Shown piece by piece: positions 30,215-39,664 of a stretch of 64,000 nt of DNA. The stretch is taken from positions 83,219-147,218 of the forward strand of contig NZ_BBDM01000005.1 in assembly GCF_001316245.1 (NCBI RefSeq). Reading direction: 5' to 3'. Each line of letters begins with the position of its first letter. The stretch's first letter is position 1. A program made the position numbers and the translations under genes. The notes beneath the pieces are model-generated. The model was not told the origin of the DNA and made no database searches. It saw only the letters and a list, made by a program, of their open reading frames with translations. This stretch comes from Vulcanisaeta sp. JCM 14467. Its GTDB lineage: Archaea > Thermoproteota > Thermoprotei > Thermoproteales > Thermocladiaceae.

Positions 30215-30647
30215 GAGGATTTCAATAGAATATTGAAACTCAAAATAATCATTGCCCTACGCAAAATCTGGGTAAGGCTATAGAGGATTTCAATAGAATA
30301 TTGAAACATATTCAACGCAACGACGGGCATGACGCCAAAAGCCCACGCGAGGATTTCAATAGAATATTGAAACATTGAGTACAACAATGAGCGTAGGAGG
30401 AAGAGGGTGCAAGACCCAACGAGGATTTCAATAGAATATTGAAACACCATAAAGCCTAGCCAGGTCTAAACGCTTATGACGCCTATGAGGATTTCAATAG
30501 AATATTGAAACGATGATTCTTGTTCCAGATAGGTCGTTTTTCATTAATGATACTATTCGTGAGGATTTCAATAGAATATTGAAACTTGCCCATCAACCCT
30601 CACCACAATGATGTACTTCCTAGAGGGTTTCAATAGAATGTTAGGGT
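30215..30647 (+). CRISPR. CRISPR array, 7 repeats and 6 spacers
   Basis: A 25-base repeat (GAGGATTTCAATAGAA followed by TATTGAAAC) starts at 30215, 30283, 30349, 30421, 30487 and 30561 without mismatch; a degenerate seventh copy at 30623 marks the distal end. Spacers are 43, 41, 47, 41, 49 and 37 bases. The repeat ends in ATTGAAAC, the usual 8-base 5' handle of crenarchaeal crRNA, so transcription is left to right. It contains a perfect palindrome TTTCAATA-GAA-TATTGAAA, unusual for this group. No cas genes are in the window. Confidence 0.97.
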
Positions 30648-30744
30648 TTTCTTCGGGTATGTTTTCTTCTTTTAGAGTATTTGTGGCTTGGTTTTGTTGG
30701 TGGAAAGTTGTAAATTGGGTTTGTTTCTTCTGGTGGTTGGGGAT

Positions 30745-31621
30745 ATGAGGTTGTTTGTTGGGTGGTGTGGGTTTCCCTGGTGTATGTTTGTTGGTTCCTG
30801 GTTATTTGAGGGTCTTGAGGTTGTTAGGTACGTTAGGGATGCCACGCCGGTGGTTCCGCCGGAACCAATTGTGGAGTTGAATAATGTCAGTGGTGATACC
30901 CTTCGTCAGTTGTTGGTTAGGCTTAGGCAGTTGGTTTCCCTTGTCACCGTGGTTGCTTGGGCTAGGAGGGTTGGGCTTAGGGTCTTTGTTCACGCATCAG
31001 CCATGCCTGACCCAGTTAATGACTTTGTTAGGGCTGCCCTGGCTGGTGGTGCGGATGGTGTCTTGGTTGATGATTTCGTAAGCATTAGTAGTGACCTCAT
31101 CGAAGTTGTGCATGTTGGCGAGAAGGTCAGTGATGGTTCTGTGAATTACGTGGTCGTGGGTCCTGACGTGCAGGTTCAGCAGCCTGTTAGGGCTTATGGT
31201 GTTATTCTCAGGGATGTGGTCATTAATAAGGAGTGGTTATTACGTATTAGGGATAAGCTCAGGTTAACTTATGGAAGTAAGGAATTCCTCGCAGCATTAG
31301 ATAATTCATTACTCAGGAGGGAGATTATTGAGGAGTTGCAGGGTGTCGTTGATGGTATAGTGGTTATGGAGATACCTAGTGTGGTTTCCCTGGACTTTGA
31401 CGGGCATAAAGCGCTCAACGTTTTTTAGGTGCGTGAATTGCTACATTGATTATGAGACTGAGGGTGAGATGAGGAAGTGCCCAAGGTGTGGTAATAGGTT
31501 GAGACCCGTGATTAGGCGTTGGGATAAATTAACCGTGATTGAGCCGAAGGTGCTAAGGCTCAAGGCAAATGATGAGATTAAGTACATGCGCCTGGGTGCG
31601 CCCAAAGTTATTAATTACTAG
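30745..31621 (+). CDS. Zinc-ribbon protein with N-terminal deacetylase-like domain, one frameshift
   Basis: ATG 30745 (MRLFVGWCGFPWCMFVGS) begins a protein whose first frame ends at 31428; removing one G near 31401 joins it to the second part, FFRCVNCYIDYETEGEM and KCPRCGNRLRP, a four-Cys zinc ribbon. Total about 291 residues. The N-terminal part is mixed alpha/beta (VVPPEPIVELNNVSGDTL, DGVLVDDFVSI, YGVILRDVV) and may be Rossmann-like; with its C-terminal ribbon it recalls archaeal Sir2/NAD-binding proteins, but I cannot confirm this. It lies between the CRISPR array and the helicase gene. Confidence 0.6.
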
Positions 31622-31646
31622 GTGTGTGGCTTATTTTCGTTGGTTG

Positions 31647-33929
31647 ATGATTAGGGGCGATAGGCTTGTTGTGGCTAAGTACATGCTTGAGGATGATTTC
31701 ATTGGAGAATTGGGTAGTGATAGGGCTAGGTTGATCCTCTACGTTCATGAGGATAAACCCATAGAGCCCAGTTATGGCCCGTCAGTTGATAGCCTGGACT
31801 TACCTAAAGGGCTAATAGATAAGTTGAGGGGTCTTGGTGTTGATAGGCTTTATGACTTTCAGTGGGAGGCTTATCAATCAATAGTTAGTGGTGATGATAC
31901 GGTCATAATGGCTGGGACTGGTGTCGGTAAGACAGAGGCGTTTTTACTACCATTGATCTCAATGATCAGTAAGGAGGGTATTAAGGCGCTGATCATGTAC
32001 CCAACCAAGGCCTTGGCTAGGGATCAATTGCTTAGGATGCAGAGGTACTTCGCGGCAATTAATATATCGGTAATGCCCTATGACGGTGACACACCAAGCG
32101 AGGTCAGGTCTAGGATATACTCATCACCGCCGGACATACTCATTACGAACCCAGACATGGTTAGTGAGGCGTTGACCCACGTTGGTAGGTTTAGGGATTT
32201 ACTACGTGAGTATAGCGTTGTTGTTCTTGATGACTTTCACGTGTATAATGGGGTCTTTGGTGCTCAGGTTCATTACGTGCTTAAGAGGATGGGTAGGTTC
32301 ATGCGTGATCGCCAGTTCGTTGTTTCCACGGCCACTGTCGGGAATCCCGTTGACTTTGCTAGGGAGTTGCTTGGTGTTGATGAGGTTAGGCTTGTTAGGG
32401 GTCCTGAGGGTAGGAGGGGCTTGGTTAGGCATGTCCTGGTTAGTCCAATAACTAGGGGTAGGCTCGCTGAGACTGCTGAGTTGGCTAAGGTATGTATTAG
32501 GAGGGGTATGAAGTGCCTTGTGTTTGCTGATAGTCATAGGTTTGTGGAGTTGATTAAGAGGCTCCTTGACAGGGCTGGCGTTGGTGATAGGGTTAGGGTT
32601 CATAGGGCTGGGCTCACGATTGAGGAGAGGCATGAGGTTGAGGATGGGTTTAGGGAGGGTAGGTACTTAATTCTTTTATCAACGCCGACCCTAGAGATGG
32701 GTATTGACGTTGGTGATGCTGATGTTGCGGTAATGGCAACAATACCACCGAGCTACTCCAAGTACCTGCAAAGGGCTGGTAGGGTTGGTAGGAGGGGTCA
32801 GAGGGCCTATGTGATCCAGGTCCTTGGTGATGACCCGATGAGTACGTACTATAGTTCGAACCCGCGGGAGTTCTACATGAGGAGACCTGAGGACTTATAC
32901 GTTGAGTGGAGGAATGATGAGATTGCCAGGAAGCACTGCCTATTAATGGCTTATGAAAGGCCTGTGAGGAGCGGTTCCGTGGATCTTTATTGTGAGGAGA
33001 TTCTTAAGTCACTGGTGAGTGAGGGTTTGGTTGAGGTTAGGGGTAATTACTACGTCGTGACTGACAGAGGTCGTGAGGCTGCCAAGGCTATACACGGTAT
33101 TAGGGGTATTGGTGACGTTGTTAAGATTGTCGAGGGTAAAAGGGTCATTGGGTATAGGGAGTTGCCCATGGCGCTTAGGGAGCTTCATGACGGTGCGATT
33201 TACCTGCATGGTGGCAGGATCTATGAGGTCTATAAGTTGGACCTGGGAAGCAGGACTGCCCACGTGAGGAAGCTACCGAGTGATTATGACTTCTATACAA
33301 CGGCGCTTTACAGTTCCGAGCCTAGGATTGATGAGGTCCTTGAGGAGGGCTTCATAAAGTCCGTGCCGTATCAGTACGTTAAGTTAACGATTAGGGAGGT
33401 GGTTCATGGTTACGTGGTTAAGAGATTTGGTAGTGGTGAGGTTGTGGAGAGGAGGGAGTTTAATGAACCGTTCACGTATGAATTCAGGACTAAGGGCATT
33501 GTTATTTACGCTCCGTTCATAACCTTTAGTCCGTTCGAGAATGTTGACGTTGTTGAGAGGGGTAAGGCTTACCATGCTGCTGAGCACATAATGATAATGG
33601 TTGGAGAGAACGTGATTGGTGCTGGACCCACGGACCTGGGCGGCATTTCATACCCAACAGGTCACATAATAATCTATGACTCATACCCAGGCGGTTCGGG
33701 CACTGCCAAGATGCTCCTTAGGAATATCGATGAGGTTCTCAGGATATCGCTTAACGTGCTTACTCATTGCACGTGCATTGATGGTTGCCCCAAGTGCGTT
33801 TACTCGCCGTACTGTGGCAATGATAATCATTACCTGTCAAGGAAGAATGCCATTAAGGTTATTGACTCAATAATGAAGGGTGTCTCATCTAAAATTACCG
33901 AGTTACCTACTGAGGGCTCCTATGATTAG
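31647..33929 (+). CDS. DEAD/DEAH superfamily 2 helicase with DUF1998 (MrfA/Hrq1-like)
   Basis: About 760 residues. Motif Q region LYDFQWEAYQSIVSG, Walker A MAGTGVGKTEAFLLP, Ia MYPTKALARDQLLRMQ, Ib TNPDMVSEAL, II VVLDDFHVYN (DDFH instead of DEAH), III VSTATVGNP, IV-VI LVFADSHRFVE, LSTPTLEMGIDVGDAD, QRAGRVGRRGQ. The C-terminal DUF1998 zinc site has four Cys: CTCIDGCPKCVYSPYCG. Homologues are DNA repair helicases (bacterial MrfA, eukaryotic Hrq1). ATG 31647 is preferred because the longer reading starts inside the previous gene. The stop overlaps the convergent neighbour by 23 bases. Confidence 0.93.
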   Translation: MIRGDRLVVAKYMLEDDFIGELGSDRARLILYVHEDKPIEPSYGPSVDSLDLPKGLIDKLRGLGVDRLYDFQWEAYQSIVSGDDTVIMAGTGVGKTEAFLLPLISMISKEGIKALIMYPTKALARDQLLRMQRYFAAINISVMPYDGDTPSEVRSRIYSSPPDILITNPDMVSEALTHVGRFRDLLREYSVVVLDDFHVYNGVFGAQVHYVLKRMGRFMRDRQFVVSTATVGNPVDFARELLGVDEVRLVRGPEGRRGLVRHVLVSPITRGRLAETAELAKVCIRRGMKCLVFADSHRFVELIKRLLDRAGVGDRVRVHRAGLTIEERHEVEDGFREGRYLILLSTPTLEMGIDVGDADVAVMATIPPSYSKYLQRAGRVGRRGQRAYVIQVLGDDPMSTYYSSNPREFYMRRPEDLYVEWRNDEIARKHCLLMAYERPVRSGSVDLYCEEILKSLVSEGLVEVRGNYYVVTDRGREAAKAIHGIRGIGDVVKIVEGKRVIGYRELPMALRELHDGAIYLHGGRIYEVYKLDLGSRTAHVRKLPSDYDFYTTALYSSEPRIDEVLEEGFIKSVPYQYVKLTIREVVHGYVVKRFGSGEVVERREFNEPFTYEFRTKGIVIYAPFITFSPFENVDVVERGKAYHAAEHIMIMVGENVIGAGPTDLGGISYPTGHIIIYDSYPGGSGTAKMLLRNIDEVLRISLNVLTHCTCIDGCPKCVYSPYCGNDNHYLSRKNAIKVIDSIMKGVSSKITELPTEGSYD

Positions 33930-34920
33930 TGCCTATCATCGCTAATTTCCTAGAAATACTGAGGAATGCGGGCATGAGTATAATTAACGGCACCACGTAC
34001 GTTATCACCCTAAACCAAACATCATAGGCCAGGTAATAACTACCCAGGCCAAGGCTATTCAGTATGTATAGGTTAGCGAGTTCACCAATGCCTGCTGATC
34101 CAGGTAGTACTGATATGTACGTGAGGATTATGTAGGAGGATGAGATTAGGATCCCACTCACCAAACTTATGTGGATGCCGAGGGCATAGAATATCATTAC
34201 TACGTTAAGTCCTGACAACACCCATTGGATTATTGATGCGAGAAAGAGCGCGAGGTAATCAATTACCGTGAGCTTGATACCGTATACCTCACCCTCATTG
34301 ATCAATATGAAGTTACTTGCAATGCTTATCTTCGAGCTGATAAACCTAAATACCTTCTCAATGTACCTACCCAACCTCGCACTCACTATTGCTATGAACA
34401 ACACTACGTAGGCCAGGAGCAGTATTAATGCCATTATGAGCGCTATGTAGGGGACCGCGACAAGGCTTAGTAGGTAAAGCACGAGTACTATGGATGTTAA
34501 TGTTATTGTGTCAACCGTGTAGCGAAGGACTATTCCCTCGGTAGCCCTGGTCGTCGGCAATCCCTTAAATGTTAGGTAGGCTATTGATACGGCCTCACCA
34601 CCAATGTAGAAGCCCGGTACAAGCAGTGAGGTGAATGTTTGTGCCGCGGCTATTTTAATGAGTTCCCCGGTCCCTACCCTATAGCCCATGCCCCTATCAA
34701 AGATTATGCTGAGTCTAAGGCCAACCAGCGATAATTGGGCTAGGTATATGAGCTCGGAAATTACCAGGTAGAATGGGTATTTGGGGGGCTCGTACCTGGC
34801 CTTTGCTAGGCCTGATTTTATTAGTATAATTATCGTCGCCATTATTACGGCTATGGAAATTACTATGAATACGGCATCCCTACGCCAGTCTCCACCGCTA
34901 ATGCCGTTATGCCTACTCAA
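33907..34920 (-). CDS. UPF0104 flippase-like integral membrane protein
   Basis: Lysylphosphatidylglycerol synthase transmembrane region / UPF0104 family, 337 residues with about eight helices. Diagnostic segments are LIKIAAAQTFTSLLVPGF, IGGEAVSIAYL and ISVLPGSAGIGELANLYIL. In archaea this family is linked to lipid or polyprenyl-linked sugar translocation, by homology only. The ORF is intact. Confidence 0.88.
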   Translation of the reverse strand: MSRHNGISGGDWRRDAVFIVISIAVIMATIIILIKSGLAKARYEPPKYPFYLVISELIYLAQLSLVGLRLSIIFDRGMGYRVGTGELIKIAAAQTFTSLLVPGFYIGGEAVSIAYLTFKGLPTTRATEGIVLRYTVDTITLTSIVLVLYLLSLVAVPYIALIMALILLLAYVVLFIAIVSARLGRYIEKVFRFISSKISIASNFILINEGEVYGIKLTVIDYLALFLASIIQWVLSGLNVVMIFYALGIHISLVSGILISSSYIILTYISVLPGSAGIGELANLYILNSLGLGSYYLAYDVWFRVITYVVPLIILMPAFLSISRKLAMIGTNHRSPQ

Positions 34921-35087
34921 TCTAATTAACCGAATTATCGCAGTTTTAAGGGTTTTCGCACAGGGGTTTAGTATCCCGTAATTTCTTGGCTATGACTTGC
35001 GTATCTCTTTTTAAATTGAAAGTGATTCCTCAATATTAATGCTAGATAAATTATAGGAATAGTTTATTACCGAGGCACGTGATGAGA

Positions 35088-35699
35088 CTATACGAATTTG
35101 ATTCCATCAACCCTGGTAAGTACGCCCGTGTATAGGAACGACACTTGCCTAAGGGCTACGTAATAATCAAACTCATTAAGTGCGGAGATCCCATCAATTG
35201 GTACGACCACGTTGTACCAGTTAAGTGCGGCGCTACCGGCTGTGTGTAGTACGCATATGTTGGCCACGGTACCTACTATCACTAGGTTCGTTGCGTGAAC
35301 AACATGCCTAAGCACGTAGTCCAGGTCAGTGCCGAAGAATGCGTCATACCTGCGCTTCCTAATCACTATGTCATCGGGCATGGGCTTAAGCTCATCGACA
35401 ATCTCCGCACCCCATGTACCCATTACGCAGTGCTCGCCCCAAATCCTGAACTCAGGATCATTCTTGAAGTGCCAGTCCTGGGTGTATATTATGGGTACGT
35501 TTGCGTCCCTAGCCTTCGTCAATAACTTCTTTATCGCTGGTATTGTGGCCTGCGCAGTTGATACGTAGAGTTTTCCGCTTGGTTTTACGAAGTCATTCTG
35601 CATGTCGACGACTATTACCGCGGTGCTTGATGCGGGGAGTTGAACCTCCTCTTTAATTTCAATCTCGGGTATTTTCACAGTACCTGTTACTTTCGACAT
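35088..35699 (-). CDS. pncA: Nicotinamidase (isochorismatase family)
   Basis: Cysteine hydrolase converting nicotinamide to nicotinate in NAD salvage. The triad is visible: Asp in VIVVDMQNDFV, Lys in VIRKRRYDAFFGTDLD, Cys in VGTVANICVLHTAG with the preceding cis-peptide motif. The metal-binding region is YTQDWHFKNDPEF and GEHCVMGTWGAEI. The length (203 residues) is normal. Start ATG 35699. Confidence 0.9.
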   Translation of the reverse strand: MSKVTGTVKIPEIEIKEEVQLPASSTAVIVVDMQNDFVKPSGKLYVSTAQATIPAIKKLLTKARDANVPIIYTQDWHFKNDPEFRIWGEHCVMGTWGAEIVDELKPMPDDIVIRKRRYDAFFGTDLDYVLRHVVHATNLVIVGTVANICVLHTAGSAALNWYNVVVPIDGISALNEFDYYVALRQVSFLYTGVLTRVDGIKFV

Positions 35700-35766
35700 T
35701 ACCTCCAGGACTGATAGACACCCTAATATTTTTGAGGCGGCAAAAAATTACCTATTCATATTAATT

Positions 35767-36186
35767 TTAAATCATCCTTTGAACCCTAAGCATGAACTGC
35801 TTTATCTTCGACATCACATTCTCAACGTGCCAGACAGGATTCACGAAAACCATCAACCAGCCCTTGGAACCCATTTCGAAGAAGGCGATTTTGAAGTTTG
35901 AGAAGCGAATTATGAGGTATTGATATGAACCGAGGAGGTCATCATTGATTTTAGCGGTGTGATCAACGAACTCTATGAGGGAGAGGAGGTTTTTGAGGGA
36001 TTTAACGGTGAGGGTGTTTGGGATATGATAAATAAGTGGGATGCCGTTTGAATCAATGATGGCGGCGCCGATAATTACTTCACCGTCTATTAACTCACTA
36101 AGCATTATCCGCTTAAGCTCGGTTTGAAGCGTCTTCTCAACGACCTTTTTATCGGGAGAAACATAAATTACCAAACTAATCCCCAC
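35767..36186 (-). CDS. Roadblock/LC7-like domain protein
   Basis: The core MLSELIDGEVIIGAAIIDSNG with ANTL-type IPNTLTVKSLKNLLSLIEF and the closing strands IIRFSNFKIAFFEMG fit the Roadblock/LC7 (MglB-like) fold, which partners small Ras-like GTPases. I set the start at GTG 36186 (VGISLVIYVSPDKK), about 25 bases after GGCTTATAAAG; ATG 36222 also opens the frame but would precede the promoter. No GTPase gene is adjacent. Confidence 0.6.
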   Translation of the reverse strand: MGISLVIYVSPDKKVVEKTLQTELKRIMLSELIDGEVIIGAAIIDSNGIPLIYHIPNTLTVKSLKNLLSLIEFVDHTAKINDDLLGSYQYLIIRFSNFKIAFFEMGSKGWLMVFVNPVWHVENVMSKIKQFMLRVQRMI

Positions 36187-36299
36187 AGAATTGCCAGCGC
36201 AACTCTTTATAAGCCTTATCACTTCAATTTATGTACTATAGAGAGTACGTAGAAGTATGTAGATGAAAATATATTTATAATACGTAGAAAATGATGAAA

Positions 36300-37550
36300 C
36301 TACGCACCACCCCTCTTACCAGCCCTACCAAGCATTTCATGAGCCCTAGCCAACTCATCCCTGGCCAATGCAAGGACGAGATTCACCTCACCGGCAAGCA
36401 CCGCCGCCGCCACGATCTCCGCAAACTTAAGGGCGTTTGTCCCAGGTGGATTTCCCGAGCCGTAAACACCAAGCATTTGAAGCATCTCCCTCTGCGTTGG
36501 TAAACCAGTTCCACCACCCACAGTACCCACCTCAAGGCTTGGCAACGTGACAGATACGTAGAGGTCCCCATTATTGAGTGGCTCCATCCAGGTAATGCCC
36601 ATGCTTGACTCAACGACCTGCGCCACGTCCTGCCCTGTGGCTATGAATATGGCCGCTATTATGTTGGCGAAGTGGGCATTGAAGCCGTAGGAGTGAGCCA
36701 GTGCTGAGCCGAGTAGGTTCTTCCTATTATTAACCTCGGCCACATCCTCCGCCGTTACGCCCCACTTCTCTAGCGTATTCCTTGGTATCACGATTTCGCT
36801 AATCACGGTCTTACCCCTACCGAGTAGGAAGTTTACGGCATTGGCCTTCTTATCAACGCACATATTACCGCTAAGCGCCACTAGCCGCGCCTTTGGGAAG
36901 TGATTCAGTATGTACTTGACGGCTTTGTCCGTGGCTATTGTTACCATGTTCATACCCATCGCATCGCCGGTCGTGAACTTAAACCTAAGCCACACATTAT
37001 TACCAACAATAAACGGTTGAATACTGACTAGCTTAGCATGCCTACTTGTTGACTCAGCCACACTCTTTACCTCATTGAAGTGTTCATTAACCCAATTAAC
37101 GAGTTCCACGGCATCAATAACGCTTGGCACCGCAATTACAGGGGCCCTCGTCATCCCATCATTAATAACCTTACTTCTGGCACCACCCGCCTCAGTGACT
37201 ATCTTGGCACCCCTATTTACGGAAGCTACCAGCGCACCCTCCGTGGTTGCTAACGGTATGTAGTATAGTCCATTGGCATAATCGCCAATTACTCGTAGAG
37301 GCCCTGCAATTCCTATTGGCACCTGCGCAGCCCCTATTGTGTTTTCAATATTCCTACCAACCACTGTGTTGAAGTCGATGACGGTCCTACCAACATTATC
37401 AAGCTTCATATTAACCCTACTCTCAATATACCTCCTCCTAACCTCGGTCGCCTTATTTGAATCATTAAAGAGTTTGTCCAGCTCGTGAAGCTTTAGCTCG
37501 CCCTTATCAATTTTCGTGAATATGTCCTCGAGACTTATTTCCTCAACCAT
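36300..37550 (-). CDS. hmgA: HMG-CoA reductase, class I
   Basis: NADPH-dependent 3-hydroxy-3-methylglutaryl-CoA reductase, the key step of the mevalonate route to archaeal lipids. Catalytic blocks: ENTIGAAQVPIGIAGPL, PLATTEGALVASVNRGAK (Glu), FTTGDAMGMNMVTIATDKA, SGNMCVDKKANAVNFL (Lys), ALAHSYGFNAHFANI (His) and VGTVGGGTGLPTQREML. 416 residues, intact. It is divergent from the thiolase/DUF35 pair of the same pathway and shares a TATA region with it. Confidence 0.97.
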   Translation of the reverse strand: MVEEISLEDIFTKIDKGELKLHELDKLFNDSNKATEVRRRYIESRVNMKLDNVGRTVIDFNTVVGRNIENTIGAAQVPIGIAGPLRVIGDYANGLYYIPLATTEGALVASVNRGAKIVTEAGGARSKVINDGMTRAPVIAVPSVIDAVELVNWVNEHFNEVKSVAESTSRHAKLVSIQPFIVGNNVWLRFKFTTGDAMGMNMVTIATDKAVKYILNHFPKARLVALSGNMCVDKKANAVNFLLGRGKTVISEIVIPRNTLEKWGVTAEDVAEVNNRKNLLGSALAHSYGFNAHFANIIAAIFIATGQDVAQVVESSMGITWMEPLNNGDLYVSVTLPSLEVGTVGGGTGLPTQREMLQMLGVYGSGNPPGTNALKFAEIVAAAVLAGEVNLVLALARDELARAHEMLGRAGKRGGA

Positions 37551-37569
37551 TACATGGGCTATATTCAGG

Positions 37570-37580
37570 GAATATTTAAA
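37570..37580. promoter_or_regulatory. Shared TATA of hmgA and thiolase genes
   Basis: AATATTTAAAAAC in a 55-base gap can be read in both directions. Its centre is about 25 bases from the hmgA ATG at 37550 and about 30 bases from the thiolase GTG at 37606. One element may therefore serve two mevalonate-pathway units. Positional inference only. Confidence 0.5.
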
Positions 37581-37605
37581 AACTTCACATTTATGGCAGC
37601 TGCTG

Positions 37606-38760
37606 GTGTTTAATACGACAGAAGTATACGTCGTAGCCCACTCCCTCGTACCTGGCGGTAGGCATTATGAGAAGGGGCTGAAGGAGTTATTCGCCGACGC
37701 TTCCTAAAGGTTCTTGACCAGGTCGGTAATGCTGACCTGGGCGCCATATACGTGGCTAACGCCTTCTCCGAGGTGCTTCAAGACCAAAGCGTCCTTGGGG
37801 CCTACCTAGCCGATTACGTTGGCCTTAGGAGAATACCGGCCATCAGGATCGAGAGTGGTGATGGTTCAAGCGGTATTGCCGTCCTAGAGGCTTACAACAT
37901 GGTTAAGGCGGGGATTTATGACTGTGTGGCTGTTGTTGGAGTTGAGAAGATGCATGATGTTGTTAATGTTAAGTTGAATAAGGCGTTATCCACAATAACT
38001 GATTATGAGTATGAGGGATTCTTCGGAGTAACGCCGGCGGCCCAGGCCGCGATGGCGATGAAGGAGTACATGGTTAAGTATGGTTATGATTATGAGGACC
38101 TGGCGATATGGCCAATAAAAATGCATGAGAGAGGGAGTAAGAACACTGGCCTATATGAAGAAGCAGGCAACGCTTAAGGACGTGCTTGAGTCTGAGGTCG
38201 TTGCCGACCCACTTAGGCTTTATGATGTTGCGCCCGCCGTGGATGGCTCAGCCGCGGTAATACTATGCAATAAGCCCATTAAGAGTGACGCTGTGATTAG
38301 GATTGATGGTATTGGCGTTGGTGCCTATGGGACATACCTGGGCCAGAGGGATTCATTAACGGAACTACACTCTGTTAGGGATGCCACAAACATGGCCCTT
38401 AGGATGGCGCATGTGTCGATAAGCGAAATAAACCTTGCGGAGGTTCATGACACATACAGCATACTTGGCATGCTCGCACTGGAGTCCATGGGTCTCGTTA
38501 GGCCTGGTGAGACGCCTAGACTCCTATCCACCGGTGCGTTGGATGCGGGTAATAAATTGGTCGTTAATGCGGGTGGTGGACTTAAGGCCATGGGATTCCC
38601 TGGTGGGGCGTCAGGTATGTATGAATTGGCCTTAATGGTTATGGAACTTATGAACATAAAGCCCTTTGAGTCACTGGGTAGGGCTGAATTGGGTATTGTC
38701 CAGGACATGGCTGGTTTCGACTTAGTATCAACAGCAGTAATACTCAGGAGGGTGAGCTGA
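37606..38760 (+). CDS. Thiolase (acetyl-CoA C-acetyltransferase, archaeal type), two frameshifts
   Basis: Thiolase superfamily enzyme that condenses two acetyl-CoA to acetoacetyl-CoA. Joined across breaks at about 37706 and 38162, both one base. Visible: VYVVAHSLVPGGRHYEKG, LADYVGLRRIPAIRIESGDG (the usual nucleophile Cys position lies in this segment; no Cys is present there, so check), AEVHDTYSILGMLALESMG (His) and VVNAGGGLKAMGFPGGASG. Downstream DUF35 gene, two bases away, is the constant partner in archaeal thiolase/HMG-CoA synthase complexes. Start GTG 37606 is uncertain; ATG 37593 in another frame may be the real one if a further break exists. Confidence 0.9.
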
Positions 38761-38761
38761 C

Positions 38762-39170
38762 ATGGTGGACCAAAGACTATCCATACCAAGGTACTGGAGG
38801 AGGATGCCCCAGTACTACAGGCTTGAGGGCGTTCAATGCGTTAAGTGTGGCAGGATTTACTACCCACCAAGGGCGGTGTGCGAGTGTGGTTCTAGGGAGT
38901 TTAGGCCATACCCGTTGCCAAGCACTGGTAAGCTCATAAACTTCACCGTACTTTACTCAGTGCCCGTTGAGTTTGAGAAGATGAAGCCCCTCATCATCGG
39001 CGTAGTTGACCTAGGTGGCGTTAGGGTTGTTGGCCAGATAGTGGATTGCATGGACGGAGAAGTTGAGCCCTGGCATTGACGTTGAGGTTGTGTTTAGGAT
39101 GGTTAAGATGGACGGTACATACGGCTTAATAAACTACGGCTATAAGTTCAGACCAATCAATAATTGCTAA
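38762..39170 (+). CDS. DUF35 OB-fold/zinc ribbon protein, acyl-CoA-binding thiolase partner
   Basis: DUF35 proteins bridge thiolase and HMG-CoA synthase in archaea and channel acetoacetyl-CoA. The N-terminal rubredoxin-like ribbon is CVKCGRIYYPPRAVCECG; the OB-fold part is GKLINFTVLYSVPVEF and PLIIGVVDLGGVRVVGQIVD. After a one-base break at about 39057 the C-terminus reads EKLSPGIDVEVVFRMV and GLINYGYKFRPI, ending at 39170. 136 residues. No HMG-CoA synthase gene is in the window. Confidence 0.9.
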
Positions 39171-39191
39171 ACCTCTTAAGAATTAAGACCC

Positions 39192-39664
39192 TCACCTTAA
39201 ACGCCTCTTAATCCAATCACATAAACCTTCATTACCATTACCCACACAGAGTACGTATGACCTTACAATAAATGCGAGGTCTGCCAGGAAGCCCGCTGTT
39301 ACGTAGTCCTGGGCCTTCAATGCATGGGTCAGGGCCTCGACTATGAGTGAGTAGCCATGATTGGCTCTGTTAGGTCCTCATCAATGCCCGTCAGATAATC
39401 CCTACTTATACGTAATTCACCCCTAGCTAACCTAACGTATTGATAATACGACACCGCAGCCGATATCGTATTACCTGGGTCATTACCATTTACAACGTCC
39501 AAGTAGGGCTTGGCATACTCACCGCATGCCATTAACCTACTAACTACCTTATCCCTGTCACCACTACCCAATAGAGTCCATAGGAACTCCTCCATTGCAC
39601 TTATTACCTCCTGACTGCAGTCACTCCTCCTCGCTTGATTCCCTCCCTCCTGCATACTCATCAA
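39192..39664 (-). CDS. Hypothetical helical protein, one frameshift
   Basis: Starts inside the end of the KaiC-like ATPase gene (44-base overlap, ATG 39661 or 39664). The first frame ends at 39341 after MATHS; restoring one base at about 39355 gives HGYSLIVEALTHALKAQDY and FLADLAFIVRSYVLCVGNG to 39192, about 157 residues. It is all-helical, of the TPR-like or DUF type, and is probably translationally coupled to the ATPase. Family not recognised. Confidence 0.65.

Noticed and set aside
30154..30450. Minus-strand open frame across the CRISPR array
   Set aside because: It is made of repeated FQYSIEIL units encoded by CRISPR repeats, so it is not a gene.
32202..32633. Long antisense frame within the helicase gene
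   Set aside because: Shadow of the helicase coding frame with Pro/Asn/Thr-rich reading and no independent support.
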